64,000 bases of DNA. It comes from Duncaniella dubosii (GTDB taxonomy: Bacteria; Bacteroidota; Bacteroidia; Bacteroidales; Muribaculaceae). The stretch covers positions 3,410,001 to 3,474,000 of the forward strand of contig NZ_CP039396.1 of NCBI RefSeq assembly GCF_004803915.1, read 5' to 3'. Positions 35,676 through 45,268 of this stretch are shown here, piece by piece; within the stretch, counting starts at the first letter, position 1, and every line of letters starts with the position of its first letter. Made by a program: the position numbers and the translations under genes. Under the pieces are notes generated by a model, which was not told the DNA's origin, did not search any database, and worked only from the letters and a program-made list of their open reading frames with translations.

Positions 35676-38293
35676 CTACTTTCCTGTAAGAATCGTCTTG
35701 ATGTCATGCAGTTTGTTGAGAGCCGCCATAGGGGTCAGATTATTGATGTCGATACCAAGAATCTCGTCGCGCAGCTGTGCGAGAACCGGGTCGTCAAGCT
35801 GGAAAAAAGAAAGCTGTACACCCTCGGCCGTATCTGCCACGCCTGAAAGATTTTTGGTGACACGCTCGTCGCTTTCGCGGTTCACCTTTTCAAGATGCAC
35901 AAGCACCTCGTCGGCCCTCCTGACTATCGACTGCGGCATGCCGGCAAGCTTGGCTACATGTATGCCGAAACTGTGTTCGCTGCCACCGCGCGCGAGTTTA
36001 CGAAGAAAGACGACCTTACCGTCAATCTCGCGAACCGACACATTATAGTTGACCACACGGCTGAAACTCTTCTCCATTTCATTCAGTTCATGATAATGTG
36101 TGGCGAAAAGAGTCTTCGGATGTATGCCTCCGTGCTCGTGGATATGCTCCACGATTGCCCAAGCGATTGAAATGCCGTCGTATGTCGATGTTCCTCGGCC
36201 GAGTTCGTCGAAAAGAATCAGTGACCGCTCGCTCATATTGTTGAGAATCGATGCCGCCTCGTTCATTTCGACCATGAAAGTCGACTCGCCGAGCGAAATG
36301 TTGTCGCTCGCGCCAACACGGGTGAAAATCTTATCGACAACGCCTATGCGGGCACTGTCGGCAGCCACAAACGAACCGATCTGGGCGAGAAGTACGTTGA
36401 GCGCCGTCTGGCGGAGCAAGGCTGACTTACCCGACATGTTAGGGCCTGTGATCATCATAACCTGCGTTCCGTTGTTCGACAGGTTGACCGTATTGGTTAT
36501 ATACGGTTCACCCGGGGAAGCTCCTTTTCGATGACCGGATGACGTCCCTCGACGATTGACAGTTCAAGCGAATCATCGACAAAAGGTCGGTTGTAACGGT
36601 TTTCCAGCGCGACACGCGTGAACGAACTGAACACATCGAGGCGCGCCACCATCTGCGCGTCAAGAAGTATGGCCGGAATGTATGCACACAAATCATGCAC
36701 GAGGGTCGTATAGATACGCTGTTCGATGATTGCGATACGGTCCTGCGCCGTCAGAATTTTTTCTTCATACTCCTTCAGCTCCTGTGTGATATAGCGCTCG
36801 GCGTTGACAAGTGTCTGCTTGCGAATCCATTCGGCGGGCACTTTGTCCTTGTGGGTATTCGTCACCTCGATATAGTAGCCGAACACATTGTTGTAGGCGA
36901 CTTTAAGCGACGGTATGCCGGTCAAAGCGCTCTCGCGCTGCTGTAGACGCAGAAGATAGTCCTTGCCCTTGTAGGCTATTTCGCGGAGCTCGTCAAGCTC
37001 GCTGTCGACACCATCCCTGATTACCGGCCCCCGGTTGATAGCCGTCGGCGGATCGGGATTAATTTCCTTTTCGATACGCTCGGCAATCCCAGTGCATGGA
37101 TTCAGCTGTTCGCCGATGCTTTCGAGAGCCGGCTGTCCGGATTCGAGACATATATGGCGGATAGGTTCGATCATGGCCAGCGCATGGCGCAGTTGCACAA
37201 GTTCGCGCGGATTGACACGTCCGGCTGAAACTTTCGCAATCAGACGTTCGAGATCTCCGATCTGCCCCAAGGCATCCTTCAGGGCATCGCGGTTATCAGG
37301 CGAGCGGAAAAAGTAGTCCACTATATCAAGACGCCGGTTTATCTCACGCGAGTCCTTGAGCGGAAACAGAACCCAACGCCGCAACAGACGCGCACCCATC
37401 GGACTGACCGTGCGGTCAATCACGTCAAGAAGACTCTTTCCGTCCTCGCTCATGGAGGCGACCAGTTCAAGATTGCGCACCGTGAATCGGTCGAGTCTGA
37501 CAGCCTTCTCTTCCTCGACACGTGCGATAGAAGTGATGTGTGAAATCTGTGTGTGCTGCGTTATGTCGAGATAGTGGAGAATAGCTCCGGCAGCGACCAC
37601 GGCTGCGTGCATGGCATGGATGCCGAAACCCTTCAGCGAATTTGTCTCAAACTGTTTGAGCAGACGGTCCATAGCCGCATCTTCGGTAAAAATCCAGTCG
37701 TCGAGTTCGAATGCAAGATAGTGTTCGGCGAAACTGTCCTCGATCAGACGTTTCTTCCCGCGCTCGACAAGCACTTCTTTCGGCGCGAAATTCGCGAGGA
37801 GCTTCTCGATGTAGTCAACCGACCCTTCTGCTGCGAGAAATTCGCCGGTCGAAATGTCAAGAAAGGCCACGCCGACATCCTGTTTGGTAAAATTCAGAGC
37901 CGCAAGGAAATTATTTTCCCTATTGTTGAGCAGAGTGTCGTTGATTGAGACTCCGGGAGTGACGAGCTCTGTGATGCCTCGCTTCACAAGCTTCTTAGTT
38001 GTCTTAGGATCCTCAAGCTGCTCGCATATAGCCACACGCTTACCGGCTCTGACGAGCTTAGGCAGATAGGTGTCAAGTGCGTGATGAGGGAAACCGGCAA
38101 GCTCGACATATTGCGCCGAGCCGTTGGCACGACGGGTCAGAGTGATTCCAAGAATCTCTGAAGCCGCTACCGCATCCTCCGAAAATGTCTCGTAAAAGTC
38201 ACCTACTCTGAACAGCAACACTGCATCCGGGTGCTTTTCTTTCATTGCCATATACTGTTTCATCAACGGAGTCTCAGCGATCTTCTTTGCCAT
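35676..38293 (-). pseudogene. mutS: DNA mismatch repair protein MutS, interrupted by a one-base frameshift
   Basis: Two adjacent frames together encode a normal-sized MutS of about 872 residues. The first part (38293 to about 36516) has the mismatch-binding domain with its [11 protein letters not shown] motif, the connector, lever and clamp. The second part (about 36516 to 35676) has the ATPase: Walker [14 protein letters not shown], Walker [13 protein letters not shown]. The frame breaks at a run of four C on the minus strand (36517-36514; GAGCTTCCCCGGGTGAAC). Adding one C gives the expected [18 protein letters not shown]. As written, translation stops at TAA (36499-36497) and the product lacks the ATPase, so it should be inactive. 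A true mutation or a consensus error are both possible. Confidence 0.9.
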
Positions 38294-38400
38294 GGTGCTT
38301 TATATCGTGTCTTAAATAAATCTTCGTTTGTCAAGGCCGATTCCGGGATTGTCAGGGGAAAAATCAACAGAAATTTTTAACGGCCTCTTGTTTCTGACTA

Positions 38401-38408
38401 CAAATTTA
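38401..38408 (-). promoter_or_regulatory. -7 promoter box of mutS
   Basis: On the minus strand TAAATTTG lies about 107 nt before the mutS ATG at 38293. The -33 element is not clear. Confidence 0.45.
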
Positions 38409-38463
38409 TAAACTTTCAGCCAAAAATTAAGGCCGGACAACGGTAGTATTGAACAAATATTTG

Positions 38464-38471
38464 TAATTTTG
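38464..38471 (+). promoter_or_regulatory. -7 promoter box of the SIMPL-protein gene
   Basis: TAATTTTG followed by C lies about 105 nt before the ATG at 38577. No TTG stands at the usual distance. Confidence 0.5.
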
Positions 38472-38576
38472 CTTTTCCCTAATAGACAACCAAGCCGTTT
38501 TTCCGCGCGAAAATTCCGCTTTAATCAACAGTTTCCAACCTCAATATAAATCACCCTAATTTAAAACAGACACATT

Positions 38577-39269
38577 ATGAAATCCAATTCCGTTATCTCT
38601 GCCGGGCTGATTGCCGTCGGGCTTGTGATTGTCGGCATTCTGCTGAAAGCCGGTATTGACAACATCGCGTTCCGCGACCGCGAAGTGACTGTCCGCGGAC
38701 TTGCAGAGCGCGAAGTGCCGGCCGACCTCGTCACTTGGCCTATCACATATTCACTCGCCGGCAATGACCTCCAGACAATCTACAACAAAGTAAGCACCAA
38801 CAACGACATTATCGTTAAATTCCTCACTTCCAACGGCATCAGTCAGGATGAAATTTCCGTAAATCCGCCCGACACTTACGACGCGACCTCAAACCGCTAT
38901 CGATCAGACTCGTTCTCCTACAACTATTCCATCAACTGCACTGTCACCGTGACCACAAAAAAAGTGCAGAAGGTGCGCGAGCTGCTCAACCGCCAGTCAG
39001 AACTGCTCAAGGAAGGCATCGCCTTTTCCAACTCATATATCAACTATCAGTTCACCGGCCTCAACGCCATCAAACCTGAAATGATAGCTGAAGCTACCAA
39101 AAACGCCCGCGCCGCGGCCGACCAGTTTGCAGCCGACAGCGAAAGCCGTGTAGGGAAAATCAAGACCGCCTCACAGGGCCAGTTCTCAATCGACGACAGC
39201 GACTCCTCAACCCCATTCATAAAGAAAGTCCGCGTGGTCTCCACGATTGTCTACTATCTCGAAGACTGA
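38577..39269 (+). CDS. SIMPL-domain (DUF541) protein
   Basis: A 230-residue membrane-anchored protein. One N-terminal hydrophobic segment (about 7-26; ISAGLIAVGLVIVGILLKAG) precedes the SIMPL/DUF541 domain: TVRGLAEREVPADLVTW, FLTSNGISQDEISVNPP, AIKPEMIAEATKNARAAADQFA. The domain should be periplasmic. Members are linked to oxidative-stress or unknown envelope roles; the activity is unknown. It stands alone, divergent from mutS, and ends in a hairpin. Confidence 0.85.
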   Translation: MKSNSVISAGLIAVGLVIVGILLKAGIDNIAFRDREVTVRGLAEREVPADLVTWPITYSLAGNDLQTIYNKVSTNNDIIVKFLTSNGISQDEISVNPPDTYDATSNRYRSDSFSYNYSINCTVTVTTKKVQKVRELLNRQSELLKEGIAFSNSYINYQFTGLNAIKPEMIAEATKNARAAADQFAADSESRVGKIKTASQGQFSIDDSDSSTPFIKKVRVVSTIVYYLED

Positions 39270-39306
39270 ACTAATCTCTTTCTATCCTGAAAAGACATTT
39301 GAAAGC

Positions 39307-39348
39307 TATCCCCGGACGAAAAATAATTCATCCGGGGATATTGATTTT
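39307..39348. terminator. Terminator between the SIMPL and PAS genes
   Basis: A 10-bp stem TATCCCCGGA / TCCGGGGATA with a 14-nt loop, followed on the plus strand by TTGATTTTT. It sits between convergent genes. Confidence 0.75.
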
Positions 39349-39354
39349 TCCTTG

Positions 39355-39711
39355 TTATTTCTTATCGCGGTCATAATGAGGCATATCATCCGGCAGCTCA
39401 ATTGAAATCTCCACCAGCCCGGCAATCCGTCCATCGGCACGCCACGGGGTCTGATAGATTATCTTTCGGCGTCCATGCTTGGTAATTGTATATGTATTAG
39501 ATTCGCCGGTGTCAAGCATCCTGCGCATTATTGATTTAGACCGCTCGTTGTGACATGGAAACAGATTACGGCCACGCATATCTCCTCTTGACGCAAATGT
39601 TTCAAGAGCCTTTTCGTTCATATACAGAATCACGCCATCCGCATCACATACCGTCACCGCACAATTCATCCCGAACGCCCAGTCCGGGATAGAGTTTCTG
39701 AAATTATCCAT
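39355..39711 (-). CDS. Small single-domain PAS protein
   Basis: A 118-residue protein that is almost only a PAS domain: AFGMNCAVTVCDADGVILYMNEKALETF, RGRNLFPCHNERSKSIMRRML, YTITKHGRRKIIYQTPW. The start is set at the ATG at 39711. The longer ORF begins at 39789, but a -7 box at 39801-39794 would leave it almost no leader. There is no output domain, so it may sense a signal or ligand and act on a partner, or be an enzyme-like PAS. The CH pair near residue 68 could bind a cofactor, but this is a guess. Confidence 0.7.
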   Translation of the reverse strand: MDNFRNSIPDWAFGMNCAVTVCDADGVILYMNEKALETFASRGDMRGRNLFPCHNERSKSIMRRMLDTGESNTYTITKHGRRKIIYQTPWRADGRIAGLVEISIELPDDMPHYDRDKK

Positions 39712-40130
39712 ATATGTTAGAAGTTGATTGGTTTTATTTATCTGACAATGGCAAGACATGAGCCTTTTGAAAAACACGGCCATATCCAAGACACAAATTT
39801 AGTGTTTTTCTGCAAAAATACCCAACAAACCTCACCACATATAATAATATATTGATGGACTCAGGCAATCAGTTTTAACGGCATCAATACGACTTAGCCG
39901 ATGCCACAACAAACCTTACAATCTGCCTTAATAATATGGCGATAGCGGCTATTTGCGGGAATTGATAGTTTTTATTGAAGGTATCAGTGGGTGGAGTTTT
40001 AGACGGGATTAATGTTATAGAATGGCCTTAGAAGGTTAGTTTCGCATTTTTTGTTGTCTGTACGCGAAAAAGTCACTACATTTGTAGCTCTGATTTACAA
40101 AAACGAATATATTTCAACAATCTCTACATC
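39712..40130. other. Intergenic region with divergent promoters
   Basis: The region holds the PAS promoter (TTG-N21-TAAATTTG on the minus strand, -7 box at 39801-39794) and the pepT promoter at 40054-40084. Between about 39810 and 40040 I see AT-rich sequence without genes or clear structure. Confidence 0.55.
40054..40084 (+). promoter_or_regulatory. Promoter of pepT-miaA
   Basis: TTG (40054-40056), a 20-nt spacer and TACATTTG (40077-40084) match the Bacteroidota promoter. It lies 47 nt before the pepT ATG. Confidence 0.85.
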
Positions 40131-41351
40131 ATGACAGTAGTTGACCGTTTTTTAGAATACGTAAAGTTCGACACCCAGAGCGACGAACTCACAAACCTCA
40201 CCCCATCCACTCCGGGACAGATGATTTTCGCCCGGCATCTTGAAAAGGAACTCCACGACATGGGCCTATCCGACATAACCCTTGATGACAACGGTTATCT
40301 CATGGCCACACTCAAAGGCAACACCGACAAGGAAGTCCCGACAATCGGATTTATCGCACACCTCGACACATCGCCCGATCTCAGCGGCAAGCATGTAAGC
40401 CCGCGGATCGTAGAGGAATATGACGGCGGCGACATTATCCTTAACGCCTCTGCCGGAATAACACTCAGCCCCACTCAGTTCCCCGAGCTTCTCAACTACG
40501 TCGGACAGGATCTCATTGTAACCGACGGCAACACTCTCCTCGGAGCTGACGACAAGGCAGGCATTGCCGAAATCATCACCGCTGTCGACCACCTCATCAA
40601 GCACCCCCACATCAAGCACGGCGACATACGCATAGCGTTCAATCCGGACGAAGAAATCGGACAGGGCGCACATAAATTCGATGTCGACCTATTCGGCGCT
40701 GACTGGGGATATACGATGGACGGCGGAGAAATCGGCGAACTCGAATATGAAAACTTCAACGCCGCAGTGGCCAAAATCACCTTCAAAGGCCGCAACGTCC
40801 ATCCCGGCTACGCCAAACACAAGATGATCAACTCAATCCGCATAGCCAACCAGTTTGTCATAATGCTCCCGCGCTGGGAGACCCCGGAACACACCGAAGG
40901 CTACGAGGGTTTCTATCATCTCATATCATTCGAAGGCTCGGTCGAGGAAACAGTGCTCACCTACATTGTCCGCGACCATGACCGCGACCGTTTCGAACGC
41001 CGCAAAAAGGAACTTGAACACCTCACCCGCAAAATCAACAACGAGTTTCCCGACTGCGCGTCAATCGAAATCAAGGACCAGTACTACAACATGCGTGAGA
41101 AAATCGAGCCTGTCATGCACATCATCGACGTAGCCGTACAGGCGATGAAAAATGTCGATGTCACACCCAAAGTGCAGCCGATCCGCGGTGGGACAGACGG
41201 CGCCCAGCTCTCGTTCAAGGGACTTCCCTGCCCCAACATCTTTGCGGGAGGTCTTAATTTCCACGGCCGTTATGAATTCGTGCCCATCCCCTCGATGGAA
41301 AAGGCCACGCAGGTGATTGTCGAGATTGCCCGTCTCGTCGCCGAGAAATAA
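40131..41351 (+). CDS. pepT: Peptidase T (tripeptide aminopeptidase)
   Basis: A 406-residue cytoplasmic M20 metallopeptidase that removes the N-terminal residue of tripeptides. Candidate zinc ligands and catalytic residues are visible: HLDTSPD near 78, LLGADDKAG near 139, NPDEEIGQG near 173, [10 protein letters not shown] near 197, and [10 protein letters not shown] near 379. Length and motifs match PepT. It is the first gene of a pair with miaA, 18 bp apart, behind a strong promoter. Confidence 0.96.
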   Translation: MTVVDRFLEYVKFDTQSDELTNLTPSTPGQMIFARHLEKELHDMGLSDITLDDNGYLMATLKGNTDKEVPTIGFIAHLDTSPDLSGKHVSPRIVEEYDGGDIILNASAGITLSPTQFPELLNYVGQDLIVTDGNTLLGADDKAGIAEIITAVDHLIKHPHIKHGDIRIAFNPDEEIGQGAHKFDVDLFGADWGYTMDGGEIGELEYENFNAAVAKITFKGRNVHPGYAKHKMINSIRIANQFVIMLPRWETPEHTEGYEGFYHLISFEGSVEETVLTYIVRDHDRDRFERRKKELEHLTRKINNEFPDCASIEIKDQYYNMREKIEPVMHIIDVAVQAMKNVDVTPKVQPIRGGTDGAQLSFKGLPCPNIFAGGLNFHGRYEFVPIPSMEKATQVIVEIARLVAEK

Positions 41352-41369
41352 AATTCACCCGTTAGATAA

Positions 41370-42263
41370 TTGAAGACACTTGTAATAGTCACTGGTCCGA
41401 CCGCAAGCGGAAAGACCTCACTCGCCATAGAGCTGGCCGAATCACTCGACACTGAAATAGTGTCGGCTGATTCGCGCCAGCTTTTTCGCGGGCTGCCGAT
41501 AGGTACAGCCGCACCGACTCCCGCCGAACTCGCCCGCGTCCGTCATCACCTCGTTGGAGTCCTCGACCTCCATGACTACTATTCGGCGGCCATGTTCGAG
41601 GAGGACGCACTCAGGATTCTCAATGAAATCTGGACACGGAGCGACTACGCAGTGATGTGTGGCGGCTCGATGATGTATATCGACGCTATCACTCGTGGCA
41701 TCGACGAACTGCCTACAATCTCACCGGCCACACGTGCCGAAGCTATGGCCATATACGACAACGGCGGTCTCGAAGCCTTGTGCAGCTGTCTCGAAAAGCT
41801 CGATCCCGACTATCTTGCAACGGCCGACCGCTCCAACCACAAGCGTCTTGTCCACGCCATAGAAATCTGCATGGAGGCCGGAGTACCCTACTCGACCCTG
41901 CGCACAGGCCGTAAAAAGGAACGTCCCTTCCGCATAGTCAAACTCGCCATCAACCGTGAGCGCCAGCAGCTGTTTGACAGAATCAACAGCCGAGTCGGAA
42001 CCATGATTTCCGAAGGACTCGAAGACGAAGCCCGTGAACTCTTCCACCTCCGGCATCTCAACGCCCTCAACACCGTCGGCTACAAAGAGCTGTTTGCCAT
42101 GATGGAAGGGAAGATGGACCGCGACACGGCAATAGCCCGCATCGCCAAAAACACCCGCGTATATGCCAAAAAACAGCTGCTCTGGCTGTCGAAAGACCCT
42201 GATGTCAGACTGCTCGACCCGACGCAACCGCTTATGGAGCAAGCGTTAAGATTTATTAAATAG
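41370..42263 (+). CDS. miaA: tRNA dimethylallyltransferase MiaA
   Basis: A 297-residue MiaA that adds the isopentenyl group to A37 of tRNAs reading UNN codons. The P-loop GPTASGKTS lies at residues 9-17, the substrate motif SADSRQLFRGLPIGTAAP near 35-52, and VGYKEL near 235. The start is a TTG at 41370, 18 bp after pepT; no in-frame ATG stands before the P-loop, so the TTG start is well supported. It is probably translated from the pepT mRNA. Length is normal. Confidence 0.93.
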   Translation: MKTLVIVTGPTASGKTSLAIELAESLDTEIVSADSRQLFRGLPIGTAAPTPAELARVRHHLVGVLDLHDYYSAAMFEEDALRILNEIWTRSDYAVMCGGSMMYIDAITRGIDELPTISPATRAEAMAIYDNGGLEALCSCLEKLDPDYLATADRSNHKRLVHAIEICMEAGVPYSTLRTGRKKERPFRIVKLAINRERQQLFDRINSRVGTMISEGLEDEARELFHLRHLNALNTVGYKELFAMMEGKMDRDTAIARIAKNTRVYAKKQLLWLSKDPDVRLLDPTQPLMEQALRFIK

Positions 42264-42293
42264 CACGATGGAGCTAAACTAATCTTTTTTCAT

Positions 42294-42301
42294 TAATTTT
42301 G
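42294..42301 (+). promoter_or_regulatory. -7 promoter box of the acyl-CoA ligase gene
   Basis: TAATTTTG followed by C lies about 78 nt before the ATG at 42379. The -33 element is weak. Confidence 0.5.
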
Positions 42302-42378
42302 CGCTCAGTTTTTTGCACGAATCTCTCCGTAATGTGCACAAGTCAAACATTAAACAACCACATAATAAAGACATCTAC

Positions 42379-44040
42379 ATGAAAGCCCGCGATTGCCTTA
42401 ATTTATATTTTCAGGACGCAGTCAAAGAATACTGGGAGCTCCCGGCCTTTACGGACTTCGGCGGCATCACCCTCACCTACAAGGATGTAGCCCGCAAAAT
42501 AGCAAAACTTCATCTCCTCTACGAAGCTGCCGGCATCCGTCCGGGCGACAAAGTGGTGTTGTGTTCAAAAAACAATTCAATGTGGTGTGTAGCCTTCATC
42601 GGCACACTCGCCTATGGAGCGGTCATAGTCCCCATACTTCCCGATTTCAAATCTGACAACATCCAGCATCTCATCAACCACAGCGAGGCAAAACTCGCCA
42701 TAATCGACGAAAACATCTGGGAAGACCTCAACCCTGAAAGCATGCCGACGCTTCTTGGCGCTCTGTCGGTGAAAGACTACTCGCTGATTGTCAGCAATGA
42801 CGAGAAACTCACCTACGCACGTGGCCACCTCAACGAGCTCTTCGGCCAGCGCTATCCCGACCGCTTCACACCAAACGATGTCGTATATCACATCGACTCT
42901 AAAGACGAACTCTGCCTTATCAGCTACACTTCAGGATCTACAGGATTCTCTAAGGGAGTGATGCTCCCCTACCGCAGCCTTTGGTCAAACGTGCAGTTCT
43001 GCCTCGAAAATCTCCCCACAAATCCCGGCGACGGCGTCGTGTGCATGCTTCCGCTTGCCCACATGTATGGCCTGACCATCGACATGCTGCGCCCCTTCGT
43101 CAGCGGCAACCATATCCACATACTGACCCGCACCCCGTCTCCACGCATAATCATGGAGGCATTCGCGAAAGTCAAGCCACGCTATATCGTCACCGTGCCG
43201 CTTATCATCGAGAAAATCATACGCACACGTGTCTTCCCGATGCTTGAAAAGCCTCTGATGAAACTCATGCTCATGGTTCCGTTTGTTGACGAACGCCTGC
43301 TCAGCAAAATCAAGGACCGCCTGACCGAGACCTTCGGTGGAAACGTCGAGGAAATCGTCATCGGCGGCGCAGGTCTCAACCGCGATGTCGAGCAATTCCT
43401 GAGACGCATAGGATTCCCCTACACCGTCGGCTACGGCATGACCGAATGCGGCCCGCTCATCTCCTACTCGCCCGCTACCGACAACCGCATGGCTTCGTGC
43501 GGACGCATCGTCGACCGTGTCGAAGCACGCATCGATTCCCCCGATCCTGCCAACAAACCGGGCATACTCTACGTGAAAGGCGAAAATGTGATGCTCGGCT
43601 ACTACAAGAACCCCGAAGCGACCGAAGGCTGCATGGATGCCGACGGATGGCTCTCGACAGGCGACATCTGCAATCTTGACCACGACGGTTATCTCTACAT
43701 ACGTGGCCGTGACAAAAATATGATCCTCGGCCCGTCGGGACAGAACATATATCCCGAGGAAATCGAAGACAAACTCAACAACCTCCCCTACGTTGCCGAA
43801 TCGCTCATAATCGATTCAGGCGAAGGCCGTCTCGTGGCGCTTATCTATCCCGACATCGAAAGCCTGACATCACAGGGCATGTCGGAAGAGGCCATCAACG
43901 GACTTATGGAAGAGAATATCAAGACTCTCAATTCGAATCTCCCCGCCTACTCTCAGGTGCAGCGCTTCAACCTCATGAACGAGGAATTTGAAAAGACACC
44001 AAAACGCTCGATCAAACGCTATCTCTATCAGCCGAAATAA
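42379..44040 (+). CDS. Long-chain-fatty-acid CoA ligase-like AMP-forming enzyme
   Basis: A 553-residue member of the ANL (AMP-forming) superfamily that activates fatty acids as acyl-AMP and then acyl-CoA. The start is placed at the ATG at 42379; an upstream in-frame TTG at 42313 directly follows the -7 box. Motifs are YTSGSTGFSKGV near 193, GYGMTECGP near 352, LSTGDICNLDHDGYLYIRGR near 435-455, and the C-terminal lysine region KTPKRSIKRYLY. It is cytoplasmic or membrane-associated. It stands alone and ends with a strong terminator. The exact chain length of the substrate cannot be told. Confidence 0.92.
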   Translation: MKARDCLNLYFQDAVKEYWELPAFTDFGGITLTYKDVARKIAKLHLLYEAAGIRPGDKVVLCSKNNSMWCVAFIGTLAYGAVIVPILPDFKSDNIQHLINHSEAKLAIIDENIWEDLNPESMPTLLGALSVKDYSLIVSNDEKLTYARGHLNELFGQRYPDRFTPNDVVYHIDSKDELCLISYTSGSTGFSKGVMLPYRSLWSNVQFCLENLPTNPGDGVVCMLPLAHMYGLTIDMLRPFVSGNHIHILTRTPSPRIIMEAFAKVKPRYIVTVPLIIEKIIRTRVFPMLEKPLMKLMLMVPFVDERLLSKIKDRLTETFGGNVEEIVIGGAGLNRDVEQFLRRIGFPYTVGYGMTECGPLISYSPATDNRMASCGRIVDRVEARIDSPDPANKPGILYVKGENVMLGYYKNPEATEGCMDADGWLSTGDICNLDHDGYLYIRGRDKNMILGPSGQNIYPEEIEDKLNNLPYVAESLIIDSGEGRLVALIYPDIESLTSQGMSEEAINGLMEENIKTLNSNLPAYSQVQRFNLMNEEFEKTPKRSIKRYLYQPK

Positions 44041-44063
44041 TCCAGACGGCAAATAAAACGGCC

Positions 44064-44106
44064 ACGGGCCTGTATCAGTTCCGAAAACGGAGTGATACAG
44101 GCCCGT
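44064..44106 (+). terminator. Terminator of the acyl-CoA ligase gene
   Basis: Perfect 14-bp stem ACGGGCCTGTATCA / TGATACAGGCCCGT with a 15-nt loop, followed by AATTTAT. Confidence 0.8.
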
Positions 44107-44488
44107 AATTTATATACCGAGTCTGACCATTATGAGCGATGGCAAGACGTATAATGTGAGTGTTGTTTTTAAGCACTTTAGCAGGTAAGATTCTAAATCT
44201 AAGCGTTGGCATTTTCGACAATAATTTGGAAATAAAAATTTGTTAAATACGAATTTTAGATTATTTCCGGTTATATTTAGGACAATCGAATATCCTCAAA
44301 AATGAGGCTGTTTTCGATATATGTTACTATCTTAAATGCCGATTGTTCAGTGTAATATACAAAAAGAGAGGGGGTCTCACGACTGCCTCTCTCTCCATTC
44401 ATCACATTATGCTTATTTAGTGCTATATTTCGTTTCAATAATAAATACTTTTCTAACATTTAATTTTTCTATATTTTCTCGCCGTGGG
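44107..44488. other. Intergenic region between convergent genes
   Basis: No gene is seen. The segment 44160-44330 is AT-rich. The only clear structure is the terminator of the superoxide dismutase gene at 44361-44396. Confidence 0.6.
44361..44396 (-). terminator. Terminator of the superoxide dismutase gene
   Basis: On the minus strand AGAGAGAGG...CCCCTCTCT forms a stem followed by TTTTTGT. It lies about 95 bp after the stop codon at 44489. Confidence 0.75.
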
Positions 44489-45067
44489 TCAAATGTAGCG
44501 GCTGGCAACAATATCCCAGTCGACAATCTTCCAAAGCTCCTTGAGAGCATCGAGTCGGCGGTTGCGGTAGTCGATATAATAGGCATGTTCCCACACATCG
44601 AAAACCAACAGCGGTATCAGACCCTCGCAGAGAGGGTTGCCGGCGTTTGAGGTCTGGGTTATGAACAGCTTTCCGTCCTTATCTTTCGAAAGCCACACCC
44701 ATCCGGAGCCGAAAATAGAAGATCCAGCGTCTTCAAACTCTTTCTTGAACTGCTCGAACGAACCGAACTGCTCGTCGATAGCCTTGCGCAGATGGCCGTC
44801 AGGCTCATGACTGCCGTCGGGAGAGAAAGAGAAGAAATAGAATATATGATTCCACGCTTGAGATGCGTTGTTGAACAACGGGCCTGACGATGAAGTGATT
44901 ATTTCCTCAAGCTCCATGTCCTCATATTGCGTGTCCTTGATGAGACGGTTGAGATTGTCTATATAGGCACGCTCATGCTTGCCGTAATGGTAATCTACTG
45001 TCTCTTTCGAAATCGAAGGCGCCAAGGCATCGTTCTTGTATGGTAAATCAGGGAGTGTATAAATCAT
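44489..45067 (-). CDS. sodB: Fe/Mn superoxide dismutase
   Basis: A 192-residue iron/manganese superoxide dismutase. Metal ligands are visible: His in YHYGKHERAYID near 27, His in ASQAWNHIFYF near 74, and Asp and His in LLVFDVWEHAYYIDY near 158-162. It destroys superoxide in the cytoplasm. The residues around the active site fit the Fe or cambialistic type seen in Bacteroides, but metal choice cannot be proved from sequence. It stands alone, divergent from the YitT gene. Confidence 0.95.
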   Translation of the reverse strand: MIYTLPDLPYKNDALAPSISKETVDYHYGKHERAYIDNLNRLIKDTQYEDMELEEIITSSSGPLFNNASQAWNHIFYFFSFSPDGSHEPDGHLRKAIDEQFGSFEQFKKEFEDAGSSIFGSGWVWLSKDKDGKLFITQTSNAGNPLCEGLIPLLVFDVWEHAYYIDYRNRRLDALKELWKIVDWDIVASRYI

Positions 45068-45173
45068 AGTTTCAAGTCGTTTTTTAGATTGTTATACTCT
45101 AAAAACGCCACCACACGCCTTTAGTTCGGGCTTCATCTGTTAAATATCTTCAAGAAATGCTTCAAGTTACTAT

Positions 45174-45203
45174 TTGCCAATCGGAAATATTCACGTAAAT
45201 TTG
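45174..45203 (+). promoter_or_regulatory. Promoter of the YitT-family gene
   Basis: TTG (45174-45176), a 19-nt spacer and TAAATTTG (45196-45203) match the Bacteroidota form very well. It lies 66 nt before the ATG. Confidence 0.85.
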
Positions 45204-45268
45204 CTGCGACATTCATCATCCATACCATCCTGTCGGAATCTTCTCCGCACGACAACAACCTTCCAACC

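Noticed and set aside
36497-36530. Programmed ribosomal frameshift in mutS
   Set aside because: Joining the frames needs a -1 shift at CTT CCC CGG. The P-site codon would re-pair with TCC, no canonical X XXY YYZ site is present, and programmed frameshifting in mutS is not known to me. A one-base deletion or sequence error is simpler.
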